From assembly GCA_002452315.1 (NCBI GenBank), contig DKFH01000089.1, forward strand, positions 1 to 6,856: DNA of 6,856 bases. The letters are read 5' to 3'. The stretch comes from Anaerolineaceae bacterium UBA6801. GTDB lineage: Bacteria; Chloroflexota; Anaerolineae; Anaerolineales; Anaerolineaceae. This document shows, piece after piece, positions 1 through 5,935 of the stretch. The translations under genes were made by a program, and so were the position numbers. The notes beneath the pieces are model-generated. The model ran no database searches. It saw only the letters and a list, made by a program, of their open reading frames with translations, and was not told where the DNA came from. Position 1 is the stretch's first letter; the number at the start of each line of letters is the position of its first letter.

Positions 1-275
1 TCGCACTTGGTGGGGTCGATGCGGATGATCCCGGATTCCTGGTCTTGAGAGAGGGCATCACGCGGGCAGGCAATCACACAAGGTGCATTTTCACAGGTTC
101 GACAGGCAACCGCGGTGATGAGCACTTCATCCACCCGCACAGTACGGATCCGGCTGCGGTAGGAATTGAATTCACCCGTTTTTGTATAGGAGCAAATGTA
201 TTCGCACAGCTGACAGCCGATACACAGCTCAGGATCGCAGACGATATATTTATACTTTGACGTGGAAGCTACCAT
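1..275 (-). CDS. [4Fe-4S] ferredoxin-like electron-transfer subunit, 3' end outside window
   Basis: The first 91 codons of a polyferredoxin-type subunit, reading from ATG at 275 and still open at position 1. It probably carries electrons from the pterin/Fe-S oxidoreductase encoded just upstream to ferredoxin or a further redox partner in the cytoplasm. Visible cysteines fall in cluster-binding spacing: C18-x2-C21-x2-C24-x3-C28, then C58-x2-C61-x4-C66-x3-C70 followed by Pro, and C91 probably opens a third motif at the window edge. C13 is an extra cysteine outside the pattern. The layout resembles HycB/AorA/YdhY-type proteins, which carry three or four clusters, so a full length of about 140-200 residues is expected. 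There is no signal peptide. The start is supported by AAGGAG nine bases upstream. The gap to the oxidoreductase gene is only 13 bases, so the two are almost certainly co-transcribed. The family is clear; the exact partner and electron acceptor are not visible. Confidence 0.9.
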   Translation of the reverse strand, partial: MVASTSKYKYIVCDPELCIGCQLCEYICSYTKTGEFNSYRSRIRTVRVDEVLITAVACRTCENAPCVIACPRDALSQDQESGIIRIDPTKC

Positions 276-284
276 TATTCGTTA

Positions 285-290
285 CTCCTT
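285..290 (-). promoter_or_regulatory. Shine-Dalgarno of ferredoxin gene, overlapping upstream stop codon
   Basis: AAGGAG reads on the minus strand nine bases before the ATG at 275. Its first two A residues are also the last two bases of the TAA stop (291-289) of the oxidoreductase gene. Ribosomes ending the upstream gene therefore finish on the binding site of the next, which fits coupled translation of two subunits needed in fixed ratio. Confidence 0.8.
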
Positions 291-2175
291 ATACACCGAT
301 TTGTTCGGCGACATCATCCATACCGAGTTCAATCAGCAAATCTTTAGGAATGAGACCCTCTTCAGTCCATCCCTTGGCTTTGTAGTAGAGCTGTTTCATG
401 TATTCCAATTCTTCGTCAGTGACGACATGACCGGCGCCTGGACCCCTGGTCATGGGATCGTGCTTCCAGCGGTAAGGGATGTCGTCATCTTCCTGTTTCC
501 AACCCTCACGGATATTGAATGCCTTTTTTATGGTATGAGCCCTAACACCGATCAGGTCGACATCATCGTAATCAAAGTTCCAGCCGGTGGTGGCATTGAT
601 CAGCTCGGCAATAGTTGGCCATGCGCCAGCCCGATCGGCTTTGCCAGTGAAACAGCGCCGAATGAATTTGCACATCGGCAGTGTGTCGTAAACGGCCGCA
701 TATTCTTCTGAACGGGCTGCGACCTCACCGCGGGTCTCATCCACCGTGAAGCGATTGGTTTCGCCTTTGATGTCGGGGTCGTAAGCCGCTGAACGGTTGT
801 GGCAGCCGCCGCGTGTGCCGACAGCCAGACCCATGGCGAAGGTTTTTAATGAACGGGCGTCATAACCGGGGCATTCCAGGCCTTTGATATTCATTGCCCA
901 TTTGTAGGTTTCTGCATTGCGTTCCTGATCCAAGGTTTGCGAAGCAATGCGCGTGCCTTCTGCCAGCAGTGCACCGATGCCTTCCTTGTCCCGGATCATC
1001 TCTGCCAGAGTCACCCCGGCTTCGGCATTGCCGAAATAGGGCTCAAACCCTTCAGGATATTTCTTGCATTTGAAATCTTCTTTTTTAAGGACGCCTTTTT
1101 CGAAGCTCTCCATGGCAAAGGATATCGATACGCCCATGCTCATGGTGTCCATCCCGCTGCGGTCCGAGATATCCACCATACGAATGGCGGCAGTCATATC
1201 GCCAATTCCACAGTTTGAGCTGACCGCCTGCAAACATTCATATTCGATACCGGTCATTGAACCTGCATAGGGTCCCTTTTTGACCATGGACATCTGTTCG
1301 CAGGCGATGGGGCATTGGGCACAGGCGATCACCTTCACTTTGTGGTGTTCGTCCAGGTATTCGCCGCTGACCAGCTCAGCAAAATCAAAGGTGCCTTCCT
1401 GGAAGTTGTTCGTCGGCAAGAACCCGTGCTTATTGGCGTTGAGGACGTTGGTGGAGGTTCCGTAAATACGATATTTTGCTGTGTGGGGCCCCTGGGCGAC
1501 CTCGGTGATATCAAATGACATTTTGAGAAGTGTGTCGGGATCTGCAACTGTGACCCCATATGTGCCCCGCACCGAGACAGCTTTGATCTTTTTGCTGGCC
1601 CATACTGCGCCATGCCCCGTGCGGCCAGCCTGGCGGCCGTCATTGGTCACATTGGCGTAGCGGACCATGTTTTCGCCGGCCGGGCCGATGGTTGCGGACC
1701 GAACCTGGTCATCACCGAAAATCTCGCGAATCTTTTCTTCGGTTTCATGGGTGCCCAGTCCCAGCAGTTCATCGGCGGGCAGAAATTCAACCCGGTCATC
1801 GTCAATCAGGATGTGAATCCACTTGTCGCTGGCGCCGTGAATGACAACGCCATCCCATCGAGCCCGTTTGAGCGCAATTGAAAACCAGCTGCCAGACAAA
1901 CTGTCGCCCAGCACGCCAGTTAAGGGAGATTTGGAGGCAAGGCCATATTTTCCTCCAACTGGAACAGGTGTGCCGGCAAAGATCCCGTTAGCAAAACAAA
2001 TCGGGTTTCCCGGATCGTAAGGACCACAGCCGACCTCGATATTTTCCCAGCACAGCCGGCTGGCCATCGAGACCCCGCCGATGTAGATCTTATACCATTC
2101 CTCTGGTTTCTCTTCGGCCCAATGTTTTTGTTCATTTAAATCAATGTGCAATATCTTCCCGCTGTAACCATACAT
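289..2175 (-). CDS. Tungsten-type aldehyde:ferredoxin oxidoreductase family enzyme
   Basis: A complete 628-residue protein of the aldehyde ferredoxin oxidoreductase (AOR) family. These are cytoplasmic enzymes with a bis-pterin tungsten (or molybdenum) centre and one [4Fe-4S] cluster that usually oxidise aldehydes to acids, or reduce acids, with ferredoxin. The N-terminal domain begins with the family's GYSGKILHIDL opening and includes the AGRTGHGAVWASKK segment at 183-196. Cluster ligands are C285-x2-C288-x3-C292 plus a distant C502. Pterin-binding DxxGxD/C-type motifs are D338-RSGM-D343 and a relaxed D497-TLPM-C502. E311/E313 in GIEYE and H459 in GGCHNR sit where the Pyrococcus enzyme has its active-site Glu and His. 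The ATG at 2175 is preceded by AGGAGA at 2187-2182. Pairing with a ferredoxin-like subunit resembles the AorB/AorA, WOR5, YdhV and BamB groups more than the single-subunit archaeal AOR. The substrate cannot be read from sequence alone. Confidence 0.95.
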   Translation of the reverse strand: MYGYSGKILHIDLNEQKHWAEEKPEEWYKIYIGGVSMASRLCWENIEVGCGPYDPGNPICFANGIFAGTPVPVGGKYGLASKSPLTGVLGDSLSGSWFSIALKRARWDGVVIHGASDKWIHILIDDDRVEFLPADELLGLGTHETEEKIREIFGDDQVRSATIGPAGENMVRYANVTNDGRQAGRTGHGAVWASKKIKAVSVRGTYGVTVADPDTLLKMSFDITEVAQGPHTAKYRIYGTSTNVLNANKHGFLPTNNFQEGTFDFAELVSGEYLDEHHKVKVIACAQCPIACEQMSMVKKGPYAGSMTGIEYECLQAVSSNCGIGDMTAAIRMVDISDRSGMDTMSMGVSISFAMESFEKGVLKKEDFKCKKYPEGFEPYFGNAEAGVTLAEMIRDKEGIGALLAEGTRIASQTLDQERNAETYKWAMNIKGLECPGYDARSLKTFAMGLAVGTRGGCHNRSAAYDPDIKGETNRFTVDETRGEVAARSEEYAAVYDTLPMCKFIRRCFTGKADRAGAWPTIAELINATTGWNFDYDDVDLIGVRAHTIKKAFNIREGWKQEDDDIPYRWKHDPMTRGPGAGHVVTDEELEYMKQLYYKAKGWTEEGLIPKDLLIELGMDDVAEQIGV

Positions 2176-2181
2176 ATGCGT

Positions 2182-2187
2182 TCTCCT
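2182..2187 (-). promoter_or_regulatory. Shine-Dalgarno of the AOR gene
   Basis: AGGAGA on the minus strand, six bases before the ATG at 2175. This settles the start of the oxidoreductase gene, and the encoded protein then begins exactly at the conserved family N-terminus. Confidence 0.8.
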
Positions 2188-2217
2188 AAATTTAACTTTT
2201 GGAATTGATCTTTAGGT

Positions 2218-2233
2218 TTTTCAATTGCGAAAA
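2218..2233. repeat. Short inverted repeat TTTTC-N6-GAAAA upstream of AOR gene
   Basis: Five-base arms TTTTC (2218-2222) and GAAAA (2229-2233) surround AATTGC. The site lies 43-58 bases before the AOR start codon, where an operator for a repressor could sit. In A+T-rich DNA such a short palindrome can also arise by chance, and no regulator gene is present in the window to support it. Confidence 0.25.
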
Positions 2234-2316
2234 TTTGTACCTTTACTGTGTGTATTGGATTATGAGAAATATGAACTTATAAAATAATCAAAAGATGGCA
2301 CTATATTTATACTCAG

Positions 2317-2360
2317 GGATGCATTCACGCCATAGTGAAGGATGTAATCATTCATGGTGA
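2317..2360. repeat. Imperfect direct repeat containing TTCAC-N6-GTGAA palindrome
   Basis: Two similar units, 2317-2338 and 2340-2360, each read GGATG, then CATTCA, then GTGA, with small insertions between these blocks. The first unit contains a perfect five-base inverted repeat, TTCAC (2324-2328) and GTGAA (2335-2339), separated by six bases. The spacing resembles that of dimeric CRP/FNR-class or other helix-turn-helix regulator sites, although the half-site matches neither consensus. It is centred about 160 bases before the AOR start, a plausible activator position if the promoter lies closer to the gene. Confidence 0.3.
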
Positions 2361-2476
2361 GAAACATCAATACTGCACATGCCAATGTTAAGAGCGATAA
2401 ATGTGGCAGGGATTATTTTACCATAGCCTTTGTTTGTTTCTGTGAGCAATGGATGATTTAATCCAGATATAGGCTA

Positions 2477-2498
2477 ACTGTCCCACTAAAAGCTGTCC
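2477..2498. repeat. Paired CTGTCC direct repeat, possible mobile-element end remnant
   Basis: CTGTCC occurs at 2478-2483 and again at 2493-2498, 15 bases apart, just after the end of the ECF operon. Repeated TGTCC blocks of this kind are seen at the ends of some insertion sequences, but there is no transposase gene, no partner end and no target duplication visible in the window. It may be chance. Confidence 0.15.
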
Positions 2499-2527
2499 TT
2501 ACTGGTCATATCGTGGATGAAGGCAAG

Positions 2528-4120
2528 CTAGGTTTTGATCAGGTTCTCAGGGGTGATCCAGCCCTTGCCAGGAAAGATCTTGGCGGTTTGGGTCTGATAT
2601 GCTGGAAAGTCTGTGAAGGCTGTGGCCGGACTTCCCGTGAAAATTAATTGACCGGCTTCAAGGATGGCGACCCGGTCTGCAATGTGGGCGGCGAATTCAA
2701 CATCATGGGTGACCAGCAGCATGGCTTTGCCCGCCTTTCGCCATTGGTGGAACAGGTCGGATAGCGCTTGTTTAGTTTGATAATCCAAGCCGCGGGTGGG
2801 TTCATCCAGGAAGATGATGCGCGGGTCGTGTACGGTGATGGCGGCCAGGGCTGTCCGCTGACGCTCTCCGACAGAGAGATCCCGTGGGTATTGGTCGCAC
2901 TTGTCTGTTAAACCAAAATACGCCAGGAATTCATTCAAATCCACACTTGTTTCCGCCAGGTTGTGGTTCTTCAACGTGATTTTGAGCTCATCGCAGACGG
3001 ATTCGGCAAATAACAAATCGTTGGGATTTTGCGGCAGGTAAGCGATGTTTTGAATGACCTCTGCAAATTGCATCTTGCTGACATCAACCCCGCTGAGGGT
3101 AATCTTCCCTGAGCATGGGACCATCTTTAAGATCGATCGCAAGAGGGTTGTTTTTCCGGCGCCATTGGGACCCATCAACACCAGGATTTCTCCCTGATGA
3201 ACCGCCAGGTTGATGCCCTTCAAGACGTGTTGGTCCCCCAGCCGGGTGGAAAGGTTCTCGATCGCCAGGCATACTTCGGTTTCCCCAATGAGTTGGGTCT
3301 GTTCAACTTGCCGTGATTGGGCAGCAGTGACCGATTTTGATCGCGGAAAGGCTTCTGGGGTCAGCGGTAGAGGTGAGAGGGATAAACGCCGGGCAATTTC
3401 GATCACAGGTGGGACCTGAACCATTTTGGGTAATATTTCTTGGGGCTCACCGAATAAAACTCCCTGATCGGTGTCCATGTTCATGAGCAGATCAGCAAAG
3501 GGCAGCAAGCGTTCCAAACGATGTTCCGAGATCAACACCGTTAGATTAAGGCGGGTTTTGAGTTCGAGAATGAATTTCAACACCTCATCTGCCGATCGGG
3601 GGTCCAGTTGCGAGGTTGGTTCATCTAAGATAAGCACTTTTGGTTGGGCCACCAAGGCACTGGCAATAGCGACTTTTTGCTGCTCACCGCCCGAGATTTC
3701 GTTGATGTTTTTATGTCGCAAATGGGATAAATTTACCATATGCAGCACTTCCTGAATACGGCGGTCCATTTCGTTCCTGGGGATGCCCTGATTTTCCAGG
3801 GAAAAAGCGAGCTCATCCTCGACGGTGTCAAACACAAACTGTGATTCGGGTTCCTGAAACACAAAACCAACCTTTTTTGCTATCGTTTCAACGCCTTCAG
3901 CGATGGGGTTAGACCCGAAAACGCGCACCTGCCCGGAGATCACACCGCCAGTGAAATGTGGGACCAAGCCGTTGATACAGCGCAATAAGGTTGATTTGCC
4001 GCTGCCGGATGCGCCTGTCACCAGTGTCAGCGTGCCAGGCGGAATTTCAAAGTTGACCTGATTGAGGGCTTTTTGGTCACTGAGTGGATATTGGTAAGTG
4101 AGATCAATGAATTTAATCAT
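2528..4120 (-). CDS. ecfA: ECF transporter double ATPase (EcfA1-EcfA2 fusion)
   Basis: A 530-residue cytoplasmic ATPase with two ABC domains in one chain, powering ECF-type vitamin uptake. Domain 1 (about 1-250) has Walker A GASGSGKST at 36-44, Q-loop Q89, signature SGGEQ at 143-147, Walker B ending D166-E167, and H200. Domain 2 (about 284-530) has Walker A GPNGAGKTT at 317-325, Q-loop Q364, Walker B ending D439-E440, and H472. Its signature is LSVGE (415-419) rather than LSGGQ. The two are joined by a linker at about 250-283. Both halves keep the catalytic Glu and switch His, so both sites may be hydrolytic. The chosen ATG at 4120 overlaps the EcfT stop by 8 bases and begins right at the ABC fold. 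The reading frame extends upstream to a TTG at 4183, but those 21 extra residues are unlike an ABC start. The Shine-Dalgarno is weak, so translation probably depends on coupling with EcfT. Last gene of the operon. Confidence 0.95.
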   Translation of the reverse strand: MIKFIDLTYQYPLSDQKALNQVNFEIPPGTLTLVTGASGSGKSTLLRCINGLVPHFTGGVISGQVRVFGSNPIAEGVETIAKKVGFVFQEPESQFVFDTVEDELAFSLENQGIPRNEMDRRIQEVLHMVNLSHLRHKNINEISGGEQQKVAIASALVAQPKVLILDEPTSQLDPRSADEVLKFILELKTRLNLTVLISEHRLERLLPFADLLMNMDTDQGVLFGEPQEILPKMVQVPPVIEIARRLSLSPLPLTPEAFPRSKSVTAAQSRQVEQTQLIGETEVCLAIENLSTRLGDQHVLKGINLAVHQGEILVLMGPNGAGKTTLLRSILKMVPCSGKITLSGVDVSKMQFAEVIQNIAYLPQNPNDLLFAESVCDELKITLKNHNLAETSVDLNEFLAYFGLTDKCDQYPRDLSVGERQRTALAAITVHDPRIIFLDEPTRGLDYQTKQALSDLFHQWRKAGKAMLLVTHDVEFAAHIADRVAILEAGQLIFTGSPATAFTDFPAYQTQTAKIFPGKGWITPENLIKT

Positions 4121-5129
4121 ATCGCGGCAGCACCATCGGAAATACAGGCAATAGACAGAAGAGAACGCCCAGCGTTTGAACAACCGGGATGGAGATATAG
4201 GGATAGGGTGAATAGCTCAGGGTTGAGAGCCGGTCTGCCAGGGAAACATAGGCAAAACTGATGAGGTAAACCAAAATCACCGAGGACATAAGGATGTCTA
4301 ACCGGGTCCAGCCCTCGTGGTGGTAGCGGGTAATTTTGGTTTGCTTGCCAATCAGGATCAGGGTGAGCAGGATCAAACCTCCGCCGATGAGGTACAGCAC
4401 AATGGTGATCCAGGCGGGGTAGCGGTAGAGCTGCAAAATCCAGCCAGAAAAGACGGCAAATGCGCCCAGGATTAGGCTGATCAGGTTACGCGGTGTTCTG
4501 AGGTCAACCTGCTTGTGAAAACCACGGGCGGTCATCGATTCAGCCAGCAGGAAGGCATTTTCCAGGCTGGTCACTAATAGGGGGATCAAAATCGGGAGCC
4601 AATCCGAGATTTTTTTCATGGGGTTGCCGCGGATCATTTGTGCTTCTTTAATTTCTCTGGCTCGCCGTTGAATGGAGGGGAAAAAAGTCAGGGCGATTGT
4701 CACCATCATGGCGATGGGATGAAATGCCCTCGGTATTAGGCGGGTGATTTGTTTGATGCTCAAGGCCAGGTTGATGATATTAAACAGGATATACAGCGCA
4801 CCGATGACCAATCCGTTGACCGCGCCATAAGCCAGACTTTCGAGGGTGATGTTTCCCCCGATCAGTGGCCAGCTGGGCGGGATGGTAAACAAAACGGTTT
4901 CACCCGCATGGGAAAACAATCCATTAATCAGTGTGGATAAGAGGAGCATGGTCAATAAAAATCGCAGGTTGGACCTAACCCATGCGCTGATGTGCTTCGC
5001 CTTTGCCAACCGGTTGCCCAAGATGAATAGCCCTGCTAGCGTGATGATCAGGTAGATTGGATTGCGTGTCGAAAGCAGGAAAATTAAACCCGCCAGCAAC
5101 CACAATGTCCACACAAACGCGTTCATCAT
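4113..5129 (-). CDS. ecfT: ECF transporter transmembrane coupling protein EcfT
   Basis: A 338-residue integral membrane protein that links the double ATPase to the substrate-binding S protein. Its cytoplasmic coupling helices carry the two short Arg motifs of the family: MIRG with R167 and TARG with R202, about 35 residues apart, the first deviating from the usual Ala-Arg-Gly. Hydrophobic segments lie near 4-20, 23-38, 55-72, 98-125, 136-152, 214-234, 238-262, 278-297 and 312-334. Most EcfT proteins are about 250-280 residues and end soon after the second Arg motif and one more helix. This one has a longer C-terminal membrane region of about four segments. The start codon overlaps the S-component stop as ATGA. 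A perfect extended Shine-Dalgarno (AGGAGGTGATC) precedes it, favouring this ATG over the adjacent second ATG at 5126. The stop lies inside the start of the ATPase gene. The identification is firm. Confidence 0.92.
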   Translation of the reverse strand: MMNAFVWTLWLLAGLIFLLSTRNPIYLIITLAGLFILGNRLAKAKHISAWVRSNLRFLLTMLLLSTLINGLFSHAGETVLFTIPPSWPLIGGNITLESLAYGAVNGLVIGALYILFNIINLALSIKQITRLIPRAFHPIAMMVTIALTFFPSIQRRAREIKEAQMIRGNPMKKISDWLPILIPLLVTSLENAFLLAESMTARGFHKQVDLRTPRNLISLILGAFAVFSGWILQLYRYPAWITIVLYLIGGGLILLTLILIGKQTKITRYHHEGWTRLDILMSSVILVYLISFAYVSLADRLSTLSYSPYPYISIPVVQTLGVLFCLLPVFPMVLPRYD

Positions 5130-5935
5130 CGCCTGATCACCTCCTGGTTTTGGAACGACAAGCGGCGTTTGAAGCGGTGTAAGATCTTTAATACGGGTTT
5201 GGCCATTAAGGAAATGATCAGTGTGTTACCGGCAGCACGAGAAATATCCCACACCAATGAGGTTGCCAGGTAATAGACAACATAGCGCTGCAAGTTCTCC
5301 AGCGCGCTAGCCGTCTGGGTGAAGGTTTGGCCCACACCAGCCCCCAGAAAGGGCCAGAACCACAGGTTTATGATGACCCCGTAAAGCATGCCCCACAGCG
5401 CGCCGAATGCGCTCAGCAAAATGATCTCGCCCGGCTTGTCTCTTAAGGCGAATTTATTGACCAAAAATGTCACTAGCACTGCACTTTGACCCACCCAGCC
5501 AGCCGTGATCATCTGACCCGGGAGCCAGGGTCCGATGCCGCCAGTGATCAGGGCTGAGATCAACAAGGTCATCGCGCCCATCAGAAACCCGATCCGACTG
5601 CCGAAATAATAACCCGAGAGGATTATCAGAAAAAATGTTGGGCTGAAACCGCCAGGACCGGGAATGGCATTCTCCAGGAAGCGCAAGCCTGCGTTGATGG
5701 CGGTTAACACCGCCAAAAACGCGATCATCTTGCTATCCAGCAGGGAAGATTGGGCTTCAAAGATCACAATCAGTAAGCACAAGAGGATTATCAAGCTGAT
5801 CATGATTGGGAATGTGGCGGCCTGGTTGTTGAGCGTGCTTGCCTGAGGGAAGATAAAAGGCGATATCAAACTCAGCATCCCCAGGCAGATGACAAACAGG
5901 TCGGTCCCCAGTCTTAGCAGGCGGTTCTTGTTCAT
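5126..5935 (-). CDS. ECF transporter S component, probably cobalamin/corrinoid-type
   Basis: A 269-residue membrane protein that would bind the vitamin and turn over in the membrane to release it inside. Hydrophobic segments lie near 11-29, 41-60, 70-88, 97-113, 114-133, 139-160, 170-196 and 215-250, which is a six-helix S core plus about two extra N-terminal helices. Typical S proteins are about 170-220 residues. Useful marks are GPGGFSP at 93-99, GPWLPGQM at 135-142 and DISRAAGN at 230-237. To my recollection the GPWxPxQM stretch is typical of CbrT/CblT-like S proteins associated with cobalamin. The chosen start is ATG at 5935, which forms an ATGA overlap with the upstream stop and has AGGA four bases before it. 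A GTG at 5956 is in frame but lacks a Shine-Dalgarno. The S-component role is firm from the adjacent EcfT and ATPase; the substrate is inferred from the motif and the transcobalamin-like upstream gene. Confidence 0.87.
   Translation of the reverse strand: MNKNRLLRLGTDLFVICLGMLSLISPFIFPQASTLNNQAATFPIMISLIILLCLLIVIFEAQSSLLDSKMIAFLAVLTAINAGLRFLENAIPGPGGFSPTFFLIILSGYYFGSRIGFLMGAMTLLISALITGGIGPWLPGQMITAGWVGQSAVLVTFLVNKFALRDKPGEIILLSAFGALWGMLYGVIINLWFWPFLGAGVGQTFTQTASALENLQRYVVYYLATSLVWDISRAAGNTLIISLMAKPVLKILHRFKRRLSFQNQEVIRR
5135..5145 (-). promoter_or_regulatory. Full-consensus Shine-Dalgarno of ecfT inside the S-component gene
   Basis: AGGAGGTGATC on the minus strand is an 11-base match to the anti-Shine-Dalgarno end of 16S rRNA. 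It lies within the last codons of the S-component gene. The core AGGAGG (5145-5140) is 10 bases before the EcfT ATG at 5129. It is far stronger than the sites of the neighbouring genes, so EcfT may be translated at least partly independently of the S protein. Confidence 0.8.

Larger units (their letters stand above)
2176..2527. other. Intergenic control region between ECF operon and AOR operon
   Basis: A 352-base stretch without a supportable gene, visibly richer in A+T than its flanks. It must carry the promoter and leader of the AOR operon and the 3' end of the ECF operon, since both are read on the minus strand. TATAAA/TATAGT-like and CATAAT-like hexamers occur on the minus strand around 2303-2308 and near 2260, but none has a convincing -35 partner at 16-18 bases. 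I see no GC-rich stem followed by a T-tract after the ATPase stop at 2528, so intrinsic termination is not evident. The leader has no visible large multi-stem structure suggesting a molybdenum/tungsten cofactor riboswitch. Short repeats at 2218-2233, 2317-2360 and 2477-2498 are listed separately. Confidence 0.7.

Noticed and set aside
262..711. 149-codon open frame on the plus strand
   Set aside because: It lies wholly antisense to the oxidoreductase gene, has no family resemblance, and is explained by codon bias of the real gene opposite.
1335..1643. 102-codon open frame on the minus strand in another frame
   Set aside because: Contained inside the oxidoreductase gene in a different frame, with composition unlike a folded protein (rich in Pro, Thr, Arg).
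2176..2330. Molybdenum/tungsten cofactor riboswitch before the AOR gene
   Set aside because: The leader is A+T-rich and shows no long paired stems by eye. A covariance-model search would settle it, but nothing visible supports it.
2400..2527. Intrinsic terminator after the ECF operon
   Set aside because: No GC-rich hairpin followed by a T-run is visible on the minus strand. The only pairing found (TAGCCT/AGGCTA) has a loop of about 41 bases.
4121..4183. Upstream TTG start adding 21 residues to the ATPase
   Set aside because: The added residues are Cys/Arg/Trp-rich and unlike an ABC N-terminus, and they would overlap ecfT by 71 bases. The ATG at 4120 begins exactly at the conserved fold.
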